Made by a program: the position numbers and the translations under genes
Shown here: positions 1-9,037 of the stretch, piece by piece
Position numbering within the stretch: position 1 is the first letter of the stretch
Layout: every line of letters starts with the position of its first letter
NCBI GenBank assembly: GCA_964537875.1
Contig: CAZIDN010000020.1
Location: 1 to 56,408, forward strand
Reading direction: 5' to 3'
DNA from: JAPKZH01 sp964537875
GTDB taxonomy: Bacteria; Acidobacteriota; Aminicenantia; Aminicenantales; UBA4085
DNA length: 56,408 bases
Notes under the pieces: model-generated
Database searches by the model: none
The model's input: the letters and a program-made list of their open reading frames with translations, nothing else
Told to the model about the DNA's origin: nothing

Positions 1-2
1 TT

Positions 3-59
3 TTTGCCAATCCCCAGAACCCCCGGACGCGGGCCTACCTGACCGGCGAGATCAGCTGA
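3..59 (+). CDS. C-terminal end of an ABC transporter ATP-binding protein, PstB-like (partial)
   Basis: Reading from base 3, the frame gives 18 codons and a TGA. The translation begins FANPQNPRTRAYLTG. This resembles the C-terminus of PstB and related importer ATPases, which end in an F-x-N-P-x-x-x-R-T-x-x-Y-x-x-G signature. If so, the upstream gene would be the ATPase of a phosphate (or amino acid) uptake system. Only the tail is visible, so no Walker motif can be checked. Bases 60-261 after it contain no gene I can support. Confidence 0.5.
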   Translation, partial: FANPQNPRTRAYLTGEIS

Positions 60-261
60 TTTCAAAGCCCGTTCTTAAAAAATACAACTGAGATTAGAGA
101 CTTCTCGGAGCGATTATTTTTTCAGCTTTCAGCAGACGCGAAGAGGACGAAAGCCGAGACAAGGATTTTTCTCATCAAAGATGGTTTCTTGACGACGGGA
201 AGAATCACCCCAGGCGCCGGGTTTTTTGAGGGCGACCTTGAGCCGCTCCGTGAATTTGAGC

Positions 262-2343
262 CTATTCATTTTTGGCCTTGGCTAAGAGATTACCGGAGAG
301 GGGGTAGGCCTTGATGAGGATGGTCGCGGAACGATCAAAATTTTCTTCTAAATAGTAAAAATCATGCCCGGCGTAGGGAGGCACTGGGTCGACCTCGAGC
401 CAGGCCGATGTCCCCCGCTTTTCATAATAGGCAAAGGAAGGGTAAAAGGTCTCATCGATCCCCAGGCTGATTTTTGAACGCGCGGGGAAGTCTTTGTCTT
501 TCATCATTTTTAGGTCTTTGAGGAGGTCTTTTGTATCGGCGTCGCTTCTCCATTCCACTGTCATGGCCGTGTTCGCTCGTTCGATAAAATGATAGAAAGC
601 GAGAAGGGTCATGATCCCCAGGAAGGAGATGGAAATGAATTTCAGTGCCGTCCTGCCAAGGCAGAGTTCGCGGAACAGGAATATCAGCAGGAGCGTGAAC
701 AGGGGGATCAGAAACAAGCCCGTGCGCCCGCTGAGACAGGGGTTGTCGAACAAGGCCCTTTGGACAATCGTGGAAATGGATACGACGACAAGCGTCGTAA
801 AAACGGACAATCCTGGCAGGACTTTGGCCAGAGATCTCTTTCGATAACGGACGAAAAGCAGGATCAGGAAGCCGAATATAACGAGACAGACAAGGAGAAA
901 GATCATCCACTCCTGGCGGTGGAAATAGAGATTTCCGTAGAAGGAATTGTTGATCAGCGAGAAGACGGTGTCCCGGATGAACCCGGTCTCGCCTCCCCAG
1001 TAAAATTCTCCGCTTTTTTTGAGGAAATAAAGAGGGTATCCGATGAATGCGGCAAGCCCAAAGGTTGTCCAGGCGAGGGGACGGAATTGTTCCAGGGTGA
1101 GAATATGCCGCCGCTTCAGGACGAGTCCCAAGAGATACAGAAGGGTGAAAAAAACAAGGTCAATTGCGAGGAGCAAAAGCATCCGGCCAAGGAAATAGAA
1201 GAAAAAGATGCGATCACCTTTCCAGTTGATGACCGGCTTGAAAACCGGGAGCAGGGAGCGTTTGAGGGAAACCGAGTAATCGCTGTAAAAAACAAAGTAT
1301 CTTCTGTGGGGGTGTTCATTCTTTATTTTGAGAATATGGTGGGCCTCGTAGGCGAACGCTTTCTGCCCGATCCGGATTTCGATCCGCTTGATCTTGTCCA
1401 TAATGTGGGGCAGACATCGGAACTTGATGGCCGAAAAATAGACCGGCAGATCCAGGGTCCAGATGTCCCCTTTATAGATGAGACGCCACTGTTGGTTTCT
1501 GACGTCCATCCTGAAGACATCCATGTATTGTTTGTCCGGCTCGCTCAAGCCCGTGATCTTAACGGCCACGGGTTCATAGAGATTTTTGGAGATGAGGAAG
1601 GCCCGGGAGACCTGCGAGATGTTAAAAAGAACGGCAGCCAGGATGCACAGGGACCAAAAAATCCTTTTCTTTTTCGATGGACTTGGTCTTGGCTGATCCA
1701 GCGGAGACGGCAGCCTTTTCTGACGATTCCAAACAACAAAGACTGCAAAAGTGATAAGGACCAGGCTTAAATAGACATTTAACAAGTTGAAGTTGGACAG
1801 GACGGCCAAGCCGCCGGCGATGAGCGAGAACTGCAACCGGCGATAGCGGTCGGGCTGGTGATCGGCCTCTTTATCCAGGAATGAGAAAAAGAAGAACAGG
1901 GCCGCCATGAGGAAGGCCAGGGATAATCCATATCCCCGGCAGAGAGAGAAAAAGTCCAAGACATAAGGATTGGCGGCCAACAGGAAATAGCCGAAGACGA
2001 CGAGGATTTTATTTTTGACAAATCGATTGAGGATGAGGAAGGAAAAAAGGAGATAGACGACAAAAGCGAGAAGATTGGGAAGCCGCAGGACGAATTCACT
2101 GTTCCCGCCCAAGGCGGAGAAAAATTTTGTCAGCAGCGTGTTCACCAAGTGGTTGTTGGCCGAGTTGAGGTTAAAAACGGCCGTGGGGCCCGCCGAGATA
2201 TAATTCAGATACGTGGCCGCCTCGTCGAACGTAAAGGGCGCGACGATGGCTCTGTCGACTAAAAAAACGATGAAAAAAAGAGAAATTCCCGCTATCGCGA
2301 CTTTAAAGAAAACCGTATCGATATCACTGAGGAGCTTTTTCAT
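262..2343 (-). CDS. GT-C type membrane glycosyltransferase-like protein (hypothetical)
   Basis: This 693-residue protein has many hydrophobic helices through residues 15-590 and a soluble C-terminal part of about 90 residues. Near the N-terminus, in the first predicted external loop, it has an FDEAATY segment followed by NNH. An acidic motif at this place is typical of the GT-C fold (ArnT/PMT, family 39), which transfers sugars from polyprenyl-phosphate carriers on the outer face of the membrane. The substrate cannot be told. A sigma-70 promoter lies 20 nt upstream. The C-terminal 45 codons are duplicated as a broken fragment at 2411-2552, so the gene once had a tandem paralogue. Family placement rests on topology and one motif only. 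Confidence 0.6.
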   Translation of the reverse strand: MKKLLSDIDTVFFKVAIAGISLFFIVFLVDRAIVAPFTFDEAATYLNYISAGPTAVFNLNSANNHLVNTLLTKFFSALGGNSEFVLRLPNLLAFVVYLLFSFLILNRFVKNKILVVFGYFLLAANPYVLDFFSLCRGYGLSLAFLMAALFFFFSFLDKEADHQPDRYRRLQFSLIAGGLAVLSNFNLLNVYLSLVLITFAVFVVWNRQKRLPSPLDQPRPSPSKKKRIFWSLCILAAVLFNISQVSRAFLISKNLYEPVAVKITGLSEPDKQYMDVFRMDVRNQQWRLIYKGDIWTLDLPVYFSAIKFRCLPHIMDKIKRIEIRIGQKAFAYEAHHILKIKNEHPHRRYFVFYSDYSVSLKRSLLPVFKPVINWKGDRIFFFYFLGRMLLLLAIDLVFFTLLYLLGLVLKRRHILTLEQFRPLAWTTFGLAAFIGYPLYFLKKSGEFYWGGETGFIRDTVFSLINNSFYGNLYFHRQEWMIFLLVCLVIFGFLILLFVRYRKRSLAKVLPGLSVFTTLVVVSISTIVQRALFDNPCLSGRTGLFLIPLFTLLLIFLFRELCLGRTALKFISISFLGIMTLLAFYHFIERANTAMTVEWRSDADTKDLLKDLKMMKDKDFPARSKISLGIDETFYPSFAYYEKRGTSAWLEVDPVPPYAGHDFYYLEENFDRSATILIKAYPLSGNLLAKAKNE

Positions 2344-2368
2344 CCGTCCAGGGATTCTTGTCTACATT

Positions 2369-2397
2369 CATATAATCATAATCAACGGGAGTGTCAA
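2369..2397 (-). promoter_or_regulatory. Sigma-70-like promoter of the GT-C type gene
   Basis: On the minus strand TTGACA (2397-2392) and TATATG (2374-2369) are 17 nt apart. The predicted start lies about 20 nt before the ATG at 2343. Confidence 0.6.
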
Positions 2398-2410
2398 GAA
2401 TCTATTCATT

Positions 2411-2552
2411 CTATTTGCGTTTCACCAGGATCGTCCCGGACCGAGGGTAGGCTCCAATGAGGATCATCCGGGAGCCGTCAAATTCTTGCTCCAAATAATA
2501 GAGATCGTTTCCGGCCCAAGGGGGACCGCATGGACCTCGAGCCAATCGAATT
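2411..2552 (-). pseudogene. Frameshifted C-terminal remnant of a paralogue of the GT-C type protein
   Basis: The minus-strand translation starts DWLEVHAVP and then needs a one-base shift to continue as PWAGNDLYYLEQEFDG and GAYPRSGTILVKRK before a TAG. The intact neighbour has WLEVDPVPPYAGHDFYYLEE and KAYPLSGNLLAKAKNE at the same place. The shift sits in a run of C, consistent with loss of one C. The fragment ends within about 15 nt of the glutamate dehydrogenase stop codon, and the bases after both stop codons also resemble each other. I infer a former tandem pair of which one copy was reduced to its last 45 codons. Confidence 0.8.
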
Positions 2553-2562
2553 TGAGGCGTTC

Positions 2563-5439
2563 TTAATTGAATTCCTTTAAAAATTCGTAGAAATTGATCT
2601 CGTTGGCGTCCAGGCCGTACTTGTAAACGTATTGTCCGGCCAGGCGGGAGGCGAACACGGCTTTCATGTACTTGGCCGGCAGCCGCTTGAGCAGCTTGTC
2701 ATGTCCGACCAGGCCCAAGAGGGCCGGCGGGCAGCCGCAGACGCAGACCTTCTTGACCAGGGCTTTGTTGGAGAACAGGTCGGATGTGCTGACGGCGTCC
2801 TTGATCTGGTTGATCTTGTCGCTGATGAGGTCGGTCAGGACGGCCCTGGGGATCCTCTTGGCCTTGTTCTCCTTCCAGATGATTTCGAACTCCAGGGAGG
2901 CGTTTTCCCGGATGATCTCGAGGATCTCCTCGATGTATTTCCGCCGGAACTCGGGAATCAGGCCGTTCTTGACGCACAGATGCTGGTCAAATTCCTCGTC
3001 CGAGAGGGCCAGGCTGGCCAGCACTTCGAGCGAGGACGAGGTGACCCCGCCCTTGTTGGCCGAGGCATCTTTGTAGATGATGACGCCTTTTTCCTCCAGC
3101 CGCAAACGGGCCTGCTGGGTGATAAAAAGATTGGCCCCTTCGATGATGATCTTGAAGCGGGGCTCGCCGTTCTCGTTCAGGTAATTCTGCCAGTTGTTGA
3201 TGTTGATCGACGACGGCCGGCCGCCGCAGGGGACGAACAGGTCGGCTTTGAACAGCGGATGGAGATGGAAGGTGTTGCGGAATTCAAAGCCGCTCTCGAC
3301 ACGCTCGCCATGGGGCAGAATGACGTCACGGTCCTTGACGCTGACGAGAAAACCGCCCGGCGAGAGGCGTTCCTTGGGGAAGTTCTCGACCATCTTTCGC
3401 GCCTTGGCCAGCTTCCTCAGCTCCTTGCGGTCGAGGCCTTCGGCGTCATAAAGGACGCCGGAGCCGTCGACCACGGCCAGGATCCTATCCTTGGAGATGA
3501 GGATCTCGTTTGAGCCAAGGTCCCCGTCCGGACCGCCGGTCATGACCTTGGTGATCTCTTCTTCCTTGATGCCGAGCTTCCGGAGCGTGTCCAGAACGTA
3601 CTGGTGGGTGGAATTGGTCGTCATGCCGTAGAGGTCGTGCGGAATACCGCCCATGGAGACCGGTTTCCCGGTCGAGAAGGCTTTCCAGAAGGCGTAGCCG
3701 CGCTCCCTGCCCCGGAGGGCAGCCCATTCCATGAGCTCGGCCGTCCCCTCATCCGGCCCCAGGAAGAGGATGACTTCCTGTCCGTAATAATCCACGATGT
3801 TCGGGTCGGGCATCATGAGGTCGAGCAGCCCATCGACGTATTTTTTGAAGCTGGGCTCGGACTTGTCCATGAAGCCCCAGTTGAGGAGGATTGTTCCCTT
3901 CGAGCCGCCCTCGGGCAGGTCCTTGTTCTTGCTCTGCTGGGTCAAGGCCAGGTTGTAGTTCTCGTCGAAGATGAAGTCCGAGTTGGCCAGGTAGGCCTGG
4001 ATGTTGGACGAGCGGACGATCCGGATGCCGCCGCGCGCGATATCCCGGAAGCGGATGTGGAAGCCGCGGAACTCGGCGCCGACGACATGGAAAATGCCGA
4101 ACGGAGTGACGGGGTAATCCACCTTGTTCAGGTAGGCCGGGTTGTACATAAAAGACAGGGCCGTCTTTTCCTTGAGGAAAAAATTGGTCCGGAGGGTGGC
4201 TTCGATGAACATCAAGACGGCCAGCAGGATGTCGCGGTCGATCTCGGTCTGGACGCTGCGGAGGATGTCTTTCTTGAGCTCGGCCATATCCGGTTCGATG
4301 GCATGGCCTTTGCGATAAGGGTTGAATTTTTTTTCGAAAAGCTTGAAGGCCTTCTTGATGGTACCGTGATTGTCCGTCAGGGCTTCCCAGACCCGCGATT
4401 CGTGGTAGGTGTCTTTGACGAGTTTCGTCCGCAGGGTCCTGAGGATGCCCAGGAGCTCGGGCGAGTCCTTGAGCGTCTCGGCGAGCTTCAGGTATTCTTC
4501 GTTGTAGCCGCTCAGGAACTGGTGGGCGAAGCTCCAGGCCGAGACGCCGAAGACCATTTCCTGGGCGTTGAGCTTCCCTTCGCCGAAGAGCGTGGACAGG
4601 GAGCTTTCGGGAATCGCATAGACCAGGCTGATGTCCTCGATGAGGTCCTGGATAAGCCGCTGGTCTTCGATCTTGTCCAGGTAGATGGAGATGACGGTCT
4701 TGCCGTTGGCCAGTTGCTCGATGTACTTGCGGCTGGAGACCAGGTTGTGGGAGTTGAGGACGTCGGAAATGTTGGAAAAGAACCGCCGGCTCGAATCGCG
4801 GTGGGTGATGATCATGAGGCGCAGCTCTTTTGTTTTGGCATCGTGGGAGACGTCGATGAGCGGGCTCTCCCAGCCCTGATGCTGCTTGACCAGCTTCTGG
4901 AAGCGGCGGAGCGTTTCTTCGGGGGCGGACTCCAGGAACGCCTTGTCGGCGAGTTTCCTGATATCGGTTTCCTCGGCCAGAATCTTGTCCATGTCGAAGC
5001 TGGGCTTATAGACGAGGTACATCCTCAGGTATTCGAGCCCGGCCGCTTTCCGGGATGTCCGGTAGCACTGGAGCCTATAGCGAGGATATTTTTCTTCGAT
5101 CTTTCGTTCGATCTCGAGAGCCCGGAAGTGATAGTCATCGACGAGGTAGATGGCTTCGTTCTCGAGCTCGGTCGCGAAATCGATCTTGACGATCTTTTCC
5201 TGTTTGACGGTCGCCATGATTTCCGCCGCCATGAGGGCTTCGATATGATTGGCGATCATCTCCAGGGGCGTGGTTTTGAAGTAATAGGCATTCATCACCA
5301 GCCCGGCGCAGAACCAGTTGAGCTCTTCCCGGACGGCCGTCTGGGTGTAGCGGCCGTGGTCGAGGATCCTCTCTTCGATTTTCCGGATCTGGGCTTCATT
5401 GAGCACCGACTTGCAGGCGATTTCCTGTAAGGTTTTCAT
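2563..5439 (-). CDS. gdh: NAD-specific glutamate dehydrogenase, large (about 110 kDa) class
   Basis: The product oxidatively deaminates glutamate to 2-oxoglutarate with NAD+, linking amino-acid catabolism to the NADH pool. It has 958 residues. The catalytic Glu/Leu/Phe/Val dehydrogenase core lies at about 430-850. Visible motifs are the lysine-containing LPEGGSKGTILLNWG segment, the GPDEGTAELMEWA stretch, TGGPDGDLGSNEI for dinucleotide binding and EGANLFITQQARLRLEE. The N-terminal 400 residues are the regulatory extension typical of the eukaryotic GDH2-like class, longer than hexameric 450-residue enzymes and shorter than the 180-kDa class. A GGAG ribosome site precedes the ATG by about 7 nt. 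It lies just downstream of, and in the same direction as, the NAD-linked hydrogenase genes, so both could feed the same NADH pool. Confidence 0.9.
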   Translation of the reverse strand: MKTLQEIACKSVLNEAQIRKIEERILDHGRYTQTAVREELNWFCAGLVMNAYYFKTTPLEMIANHIEALMAAEIMATVKQEKIVKIDFATELENEAIYLVDDYHFRALEIERKIEEKYPRYRLQCYRTSRKAAGLEYLRMYLVYKPSFDMDKILAEETDIRKLADKAFLESAPEETLRRFQKLVKQHQGWESPLIDVSHDAKTKELRLMIITHRDSSRRFFSNISDVLNSHNLVSSRKYIEQLANGKTVISIYLDKIEDQRLIQDLIEDISLVYAIPESSLSTLFGEGKLNAQEMVFGVSAWSFAHQFLSGYNEEYLKLAETLKDSPELLGILRTLRTKLVKDTYHESRVWEALTDNHGTIKKAFKLFEKKFNPYRKGHAIEPDMAELKKDILRSVQTEIDRDILLAVLMFIEATLRTNFFLKEKTALSFMYNPAYLNKVDYPVTPFGIFHVVGAEFRGFHIRFRDIARGGIRIVRSSNIQAYLANSDFIFDENYNLALTQQSKNKDLPEGGSKGTILLNWGFMDKSEPSFKKYVDGLLDLMMPDPNIVDYYGQEVILFLGPDEGTAELMEWAALRGRERGYAFWKAFSTGKPVSMGGIPHDLYGMTTNSTHQYVLDTLRKLGIKEEEITKVMTGGPDGDLGSNEILISKDRILAVVDGSGVLYDAEGLDRKELRKLAKARKMVENFPKERLSPGGFLVSVKDRDVILPHGERVESGFEFRNTFHLHPLFKADLFVPCGGRPSSININNWQNYLNENGEPRFKIIIEGANLFITQQARLRLEEKGVIIYKDASANKGGVTSSSLEVLASLALSDEEFDQHLCVKNGLIPEFRRKYIEEILEIIRENASLEFEIIWKENKAKRIPRAVLTDLISDKINQIKDAVSTSDLFSNKALVKKVCVCGCPPALLGLVGHDKLLKRLPAKYMKAVFASRLAGQYVYKYGLDANEINFYEFLKEFN

Positions 5440-5483
5440 CGTGTCACTCCTTGAACAAGCCGAATCAAAAAAAAGTGAAAAAC

Positions 5484-5489
5484 ATTATA
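5484..5489 (-). promoter_or_regulatory. Possible -10 box of the glutamate dehydrogenase gene
   Basis: A perfect TATAAT lies 45 nt upstream of the ATG on the minus strand. The -35 region is poor (TTTTTG at the right distance). It suggests gdh is transcribed separately from the hox-hyp genes. Confidence 0.35.
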
Positions 5490-5548
5490 CCAGAAAATAG
5501 GTTCGGCAAAAATTCAGGTAGGCATTTGCCAGAGAACCACTTAAGTTC

Positions 5549-5896
5549 CTATTCGATTTCCAGCTCGATTTTTTCGAGAAAAAGCTCGGTCCCCTGCCGG
5601 ATTTTCAGGTTTGTCGAGCCGCAGGCGGGGCAAACAAAAATATAACTGTCTTTGAGCGCCTCCAAGCCGCAATCCTGGCAAAGCACTTTGAGCGGCATCT
5701 CTTCGATCTCCAGCTCCGCGGTCTCGGCGATCGTCCCTTTTTTGTAGGACTCAAAGGCCGTTTCGAGAGCTTCGGGCACGACGCCCGAAAGCTTCCCTAC
5801 GTTCAGTTTCACGCCCGTGATCTTCAGGGCTTTTTGTTCTCCGGCTTTTTGGAGAAGGATCTCGAAGAGGCTGGCGATGATCGAAAGTTCATGCAT
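5549..5896 (-). CDS. hypA: Hydrogenase nickel incorporation protein HypA
   Basis: HypA delivers nickel to the large subunit of [NiFe]-hydrogenase together with HypB. I start it at the MHELS codon (5896) rather than the further upstream ATG, because the mature N-terminus Met-His-Glu forms the nickel site of the family. This gives 115 residues, the normal length. The zinc domain is present as CQDCG and CPACG about 20 residues apart. The start overlaps the hypB stop by 8 nt, so translation is probably coupled. Confidence 0.93.
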   Translation of the reverse strand: MHELSIIASLFEILLQKAGEQKALKITGVKLNVGKLSGVVPEALETAFESYKKGTIAETAELEIEEMPLKVLCQDCGLEALKDSYIFVCPACGSTNLKIRQGTELFLEKIELEIE

Positions 5897-6569
5897 AGGG
5901 CGGCCGGCGGAGCGAGGCGATGAAGAAATCGACGAGCTCATCGAGACCCTGTCCCGTGACGGCGGACGTCACAAAAACCTTCAAACGAGGGTTGAGCTCC
6001 AGGGCTTCTTTTTTCACCTTTTCCTGATCATAGGGAAGATAGGGAATCAGGTCGGCTTTGGTCAGAATCAGACAGTCGGACGTCGTGAAGGCCTTGGGAT
6101 ACTTCTTGGGCTTGTCGTCTCCCTCCGGGGCCGAAAGAAGGACGCAGCGGAGACGTTCTCCCAGCTCATAGCCGGCGGGACAGACGAGATTGCCGACGTT
6201 TTCGATGAACAGAAAATCCAATCCAGCGGGCAGTCCGGGCAGGATTTTGGCGATCATCTTGGCCTCCAGATGGCAGGCCCCGCCCGTCGTGATCTGCCAG
6301 GCCGGAACGCCCTTGGCCCTGATCCGTTCTGCATCCCGCTCGGTTTCGATATCCCCTTCGATCACCGCCATCCGGTAGCCGGACTTCAGCCGATCGGCGA
6401 TTTTTTCGAGGAGCGTCGTCTTCCCCGCCCCGGGAGAGCTCATGAAATTGACGGTCAGGATTCCCCGGGCCTCGAGCTTGGAGCGTATCTCGGCGGCGAT
6501 CTTTTTATTGGAGCCGAGAATGTCTTCGATGACGATAAGTTCTTTTTGCTTCACGTCTTTCTTGGACAT
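5889..6569 (-). CDS. hypB: Hydrogenase nickel incorporation GTPase HypB
   Basis: The 226-residue SIMIBI-class GTPase powers nickel insertion into hydrogenase. It shows a Walker A (SSPGAGKTT, about residue 44), GDIETERDAERI, the metal-binding GACHLEA segment, ENVGNLVCPA and a TKAD guanine-recognition motif. It lacks the histidine-rich N-terminal stretch that stores nickel in some HypB proteins. A GAGGG ribosome site precedes the ATG. It lies between the hydrogenase protease gene and hypA; hypC, hypD, hypE and hypF are not in the window. Confidence 0.95.
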   Translation of the reverse strand: MSKKDVKQKELIVIEDILGSNKKIAAEIRSKLEARGILTVNFMSSPGAGKTTLLEKIADRLKSGYRMAVIEGDIETERDAERIRAKGVPAWQITTGGACHLEAKMIAKILPGLPAGLDFLFIENVGNLVCPAGYELGERLRCVLLSAPEGDDKPKKYPKAFTTSDCLILTKADLIPYLPYDQEKVKKEALELNPRLKVFVTSAVTGQGLDELVDFFIASLRRPPYA

Positions 6570-6590
6570 GAACCCTCTTTCATCCGGGTT

Positions 6591-7040
6591 TCAGGCCCGA
6601 GTTTGAAGAAAGCCTTTCAGGGCTTCCACAGCCTGGGAGAGGTTTTTTGCGGCCTCTTCGGACAGGGATTCCTCCATGTCCCAGTTGTACCCCTTGATGG
6701 CCAGGACAAAGGCCTCGGGGGCACGGCCGTAAAGATCGTGGCAGAGGGCGAGCACGGATTCCGGCGCCATTTCGTGCGTCGTGAAGGTGATGGCCTTCGA
6801 TGGCCGAATTGGGAAAAGCTTCCAGGCCGTGTCGATATCCTTGGCCGCGTCCGCGAAGACCACAACCTCGCTGTCTTTGATCGTCAAGGCGTCCTCGATG
6901 TTGAGATGATCGCGGATTTCAAAATCGACGCCCGAACTCCCATCGTCCCGCAGCCGGGAGACAAGCCTGGGACCCAGGCCGTCGTCGCGGCGGCCCGGAT
7001 TGCCGATTCCGTAGACGATGACCTTTACTTTTTTTTGCAA
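6591..7040 (-). CDS. Hydrogenase maturation endopeptidase (HycI/HoxW family)
   Basis: This protease removes the C-terminal peptide of the hydrogenase large subunit after nickel insertion. The family signature is at the N-terminus as YGIGNPGRRDDGLG. The upstream ATG at 7121 would place 27 unrelated residues inside hoxH, so I prefer the TTG at 7040 (LQKKVKVIVYG...). This gives 149 residues, the usual size, and overlaps the hoxH 3' end by 16 nt. Position directly after hoxH supports HoxH as its substrate. The start choice is inference. Confidence 0.85.
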   Translation of the reverse strand: MQKKVKVIVYGIGNPGRRDDGLGPRLVSRLRDDGSSGVDFEIRDHLNIEDALTIKDSEVVVFADAAKDIDTAWKLFPIRPSKAITFTTHEMAPESVLALCHDLYGRAPEAFVLAIKGYNWDMEESLSEEAAKNLSQAVEALKGFLQTRA

Positions 7041-8473
7041 TCCAGCAGGTTTCCCTGAGAATCGTAGAGGGCGACCTCGAGCGGCATTTTTCCCAGGGCG
7101 TGGGTGGCGCAGCTCAGGCACGGGTCGTAGGCCCGGATGGCGATCTCGACGCGGTTCAGCATCCCTTCCGTGATTTCCGGCTTTTTCTCCAGGATGTTCT
7201 TGGCCACCCAGTGGACGGCCCTGTTCATGGGCTCGTTGTTGTTGGTGGTGGAGACGATGAGGTTGGCCATCGTGACCTGGTCGTCGCCGTTGATACGGTA
7301 GTGATGGAACAGCGTGCCGCGCGGCGCCTCGACCACTCCCACGCCTTCATGAGCTTTCCGGCCTTTTTTTAAAAGGGCCTCGCCTTGAAGGTCGGGATCG
7401 AGCAGGAGCTCTTTGATGACCTCTCCGGAGTGCAGCAGCTCGATCAGCCGGGCCCAGTGCGAGTGAAGCGTCATATTGTTGGGCTTGCCTTTCGTGTAGG
7501 TTTTGTAGACCTCGAATTCTTTCTGGGCGAGGGGCGTAGGGATGAAATCGGATGTGTTCAGGCGCGCCAGAGGGCCGACGCGGTACCAGCCGTCTGTCTT
7601 TCCCAGAGACCGGAGGTAGGGGAACTTCATATAGCTCCAGGATTTGACTTCCTCACCGACGTAATCCAAGTAGTTCCGGTAGTCGACATCCGAGAGGATT
7701 TTTTTGCCTTGGGCGTCGACGGCCCGCAGGACGCCGTGATAAAAGTCGAGCCCGCCGTCTTTCCGGACCAGGCTCAGATGGTTGGAGGGGAATGCGGCGA
7801 AGCCGTCGATCAGGTCTTTGTTCTTTTGATGAAAGTCCTTGAAGAAGTCCACGGCTCCCTGGGCCCAGCCGATCATCTTGTCGACGTTCATCGGGTCCGG
7901 GGCCTTGAGAAACGAATCGCGTTCTTCGAGGCTGAGGTTCTTGTTGATGCCGCCGGGAATGGCGCCCGTTCCATGGATTTTTTTCCCCGCCGTGGCCAGG
8001 ATGATCTCCTGGCCGAACTTGCGCATGAGGACTCCCTGGACAGCCAGGTCTTTATGTTTGAGAGCGACGCCGATGACATTGCGGATGGCCGGGTCGGCGT
8101 CCGCGCCGAAGAGCAAATCGGGCGAGGCCAGATGGAAAAAGTGCAGGGCGTGCGATTGGAACATCTGGCCGTAATGCATCAGCCTCCGCATTTTTTCCGC
8201 CGTCGGCGTCAGCCCGTCGGGGCCGACGCCCACGATCACGTCCGCCGCTTTGGCTGCGGCGAGGTGATGACTCACCGGGCAAATGCCGCACAGCCTCTCG
8301 ACCAGGACCGGCATTTCCCAGTAGGGACGGCCTTGGACAAATCGCTCGAAGCCCCGGAATTCGACGATGTGGAACCTGGACTGAGCGACCCGGCCGCTGT
8401 CATCGAGTTGGATCGTAACTTTGCCGTGGCCCTCGATTCTTGTCACCGGTTCGATTGTGATTTTTCTCGCCAT
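7025..8473 (-). CDS. hoxH: NAD-linked [NiFe]-hydrogenase large subunit HoxH
   Basis: The large subunit carries the Ni-Fe(CN)2CO site where H2 is split or formed. The two nickel-binding motifs are present: RLCGICPVSHH near residue 65 (RxCGxC) and DPCLSCATHALG near the C-terminus (DPCxxCxxH). The 13 residues after the last motif probably form the peptide removed by the protease encoded next. I start at the second ATG (8473) because AAAGGA lies 8 nt before it but abuts the ATG at 8482. Length (about 482) and the hoxY-hoxH order fit group 3d. It is presumably cytoplasmic, as no signal is present. Confidence 0.93.
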   Translation of the reverse strand: MARKITIEPVTRIEGHGKVTIQLDDSGRVAQSRFHIVEFRGFERFVQGRPYWEMPVLVERLCGICPVSHHLAAAKAADVIVGVGPDGLTPTAEKMRRLMHYGQMFQSHALHFFHLASPDLLFGADADPAIRNVIGVALKHKDLAVQGVLMRKFGQEIILATAGKKIHGTGAIPGGINKNLSLEERDSFLKAPDPMNVDKMIGWAQGAVDFFKDFHQKNKDLIDGFAAFPSNHLSLVRKDGGLDFYHGVLRAVDAQGKKILSDVDYRNYLDYVGEEVKSWSYMKFPYLRSLGKTDGWYRVGPLARLNTSDFIPTPLAQKEFEVYKTYTKGKPNNMTLHSHWARLIELLHSGEVIKELLLDPDLQGEALLKKGRKAHEGVGVVEAPRGTLFHHYRINGDDQVTMANLIVSTTNNNEPMNRAVHWVAKNILEKKPEITEGMLNRVEIAIRAYDPCLSCATHALGKMPLEVALYDSQGNLLDCKKK

Positions 8474-8485
8474 GGTCTTCATCCT

Positions 8486-9025
8486 TTAGTCAAACTTGAT
8501 GAGGTTGTAGGTCAAGCCGAGGGGCTTGCCCCCGACAAGGGCGGTGAGCGCTTCCCAAATGAGGTCGGCGGACGGCGGGCAGCCGGGCAGAAAGTAATCA
8601 ATCTTGACGATCTCGTGCAGGGGATAGACCTTGTCCAAAATGATCGGCAATTCTTCGTCGTTGGGGATGATCTTGTCATCCACGGTCGGGCAGCGGAGGT
8701 AGGCCTCCTCCAGGCATTCCTGGATGGGAATCCCGTTGCGCATGGCCGGCAGGCCGCCCATGATGGCGCATTCGCCGACCGCGACCAGGGCCTTGCAGTT
8801 CTTCCGGAAGTCGCGCAGGACTTCGACGTTCTCGCTGTTGCAGCAGCCGCCTTCGATCAGCCCGACGTCGCAGGGCTTGGTGAAGGTCTTGATGTCATCG
8901 ATCGGGGATTTATTGAACTCGACGAGCTCGATCAGCTGGAGGATCTTGGCGTCGATGTCCAGGACGGACATGTGGCAGCCGAAACAGCCCGCCAAAGAGG
9001 CCGTGGCAATGATGGGTTTAGTCAT
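8486..9025 (-). CDS. hoxY: NAD-linked [NiFe]-hydrogenase small subunit HoxY
   Basis: HoxY passes electrons from the Ni-Fe site through the proximal [4Fe-4S] cluster to the diaphorase part. It has 179 residues, as expected for the short group 3 small subunit that lacks the medial and distal cluster domain. Cluster ligands are visible in GCFGCHMS (residues 13-20), GGCCNSEN, VGECAIMGG and PGCPPSAD. No Tat signal is present, so the enzyme is cytoplasmic. Only 4 nt separate it from the first possible hoxH start. Confidence 0.93.
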   Translation of the reverse strand: MTKPIIATASLAGCFGCHMSVLDIDAKILQLIELVEFNKSPIDDIKTFTKPCDVGLIEGGCCNSENVEVLRDFRKNCKALVAVGECAIMGGLPAMRNGIPIQECLEEAYLRCPTVDDKIIPNDEELPIILDKVYPLHEIVKIDYFLPGCPPSADLIWEALTALVGGKPLGLTYNLIKFD

Positions 9026-9037
9026 GGTCGTCTCTCC

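Noticed and set aside
2213..2566. Plus-strand frame of 117 codons over the start of the GT-C type gene
   Set aside because: It crosses the promoter and the pseudogene fragment antisense and has no features of its own.
3604..5430. Plus-strand open frame of 608 codons opposite glutamate dehydrogenase
   Set aside because: Antisense shadow of a well-supported gene, with acidic low-complexity composition and no ribosome site.
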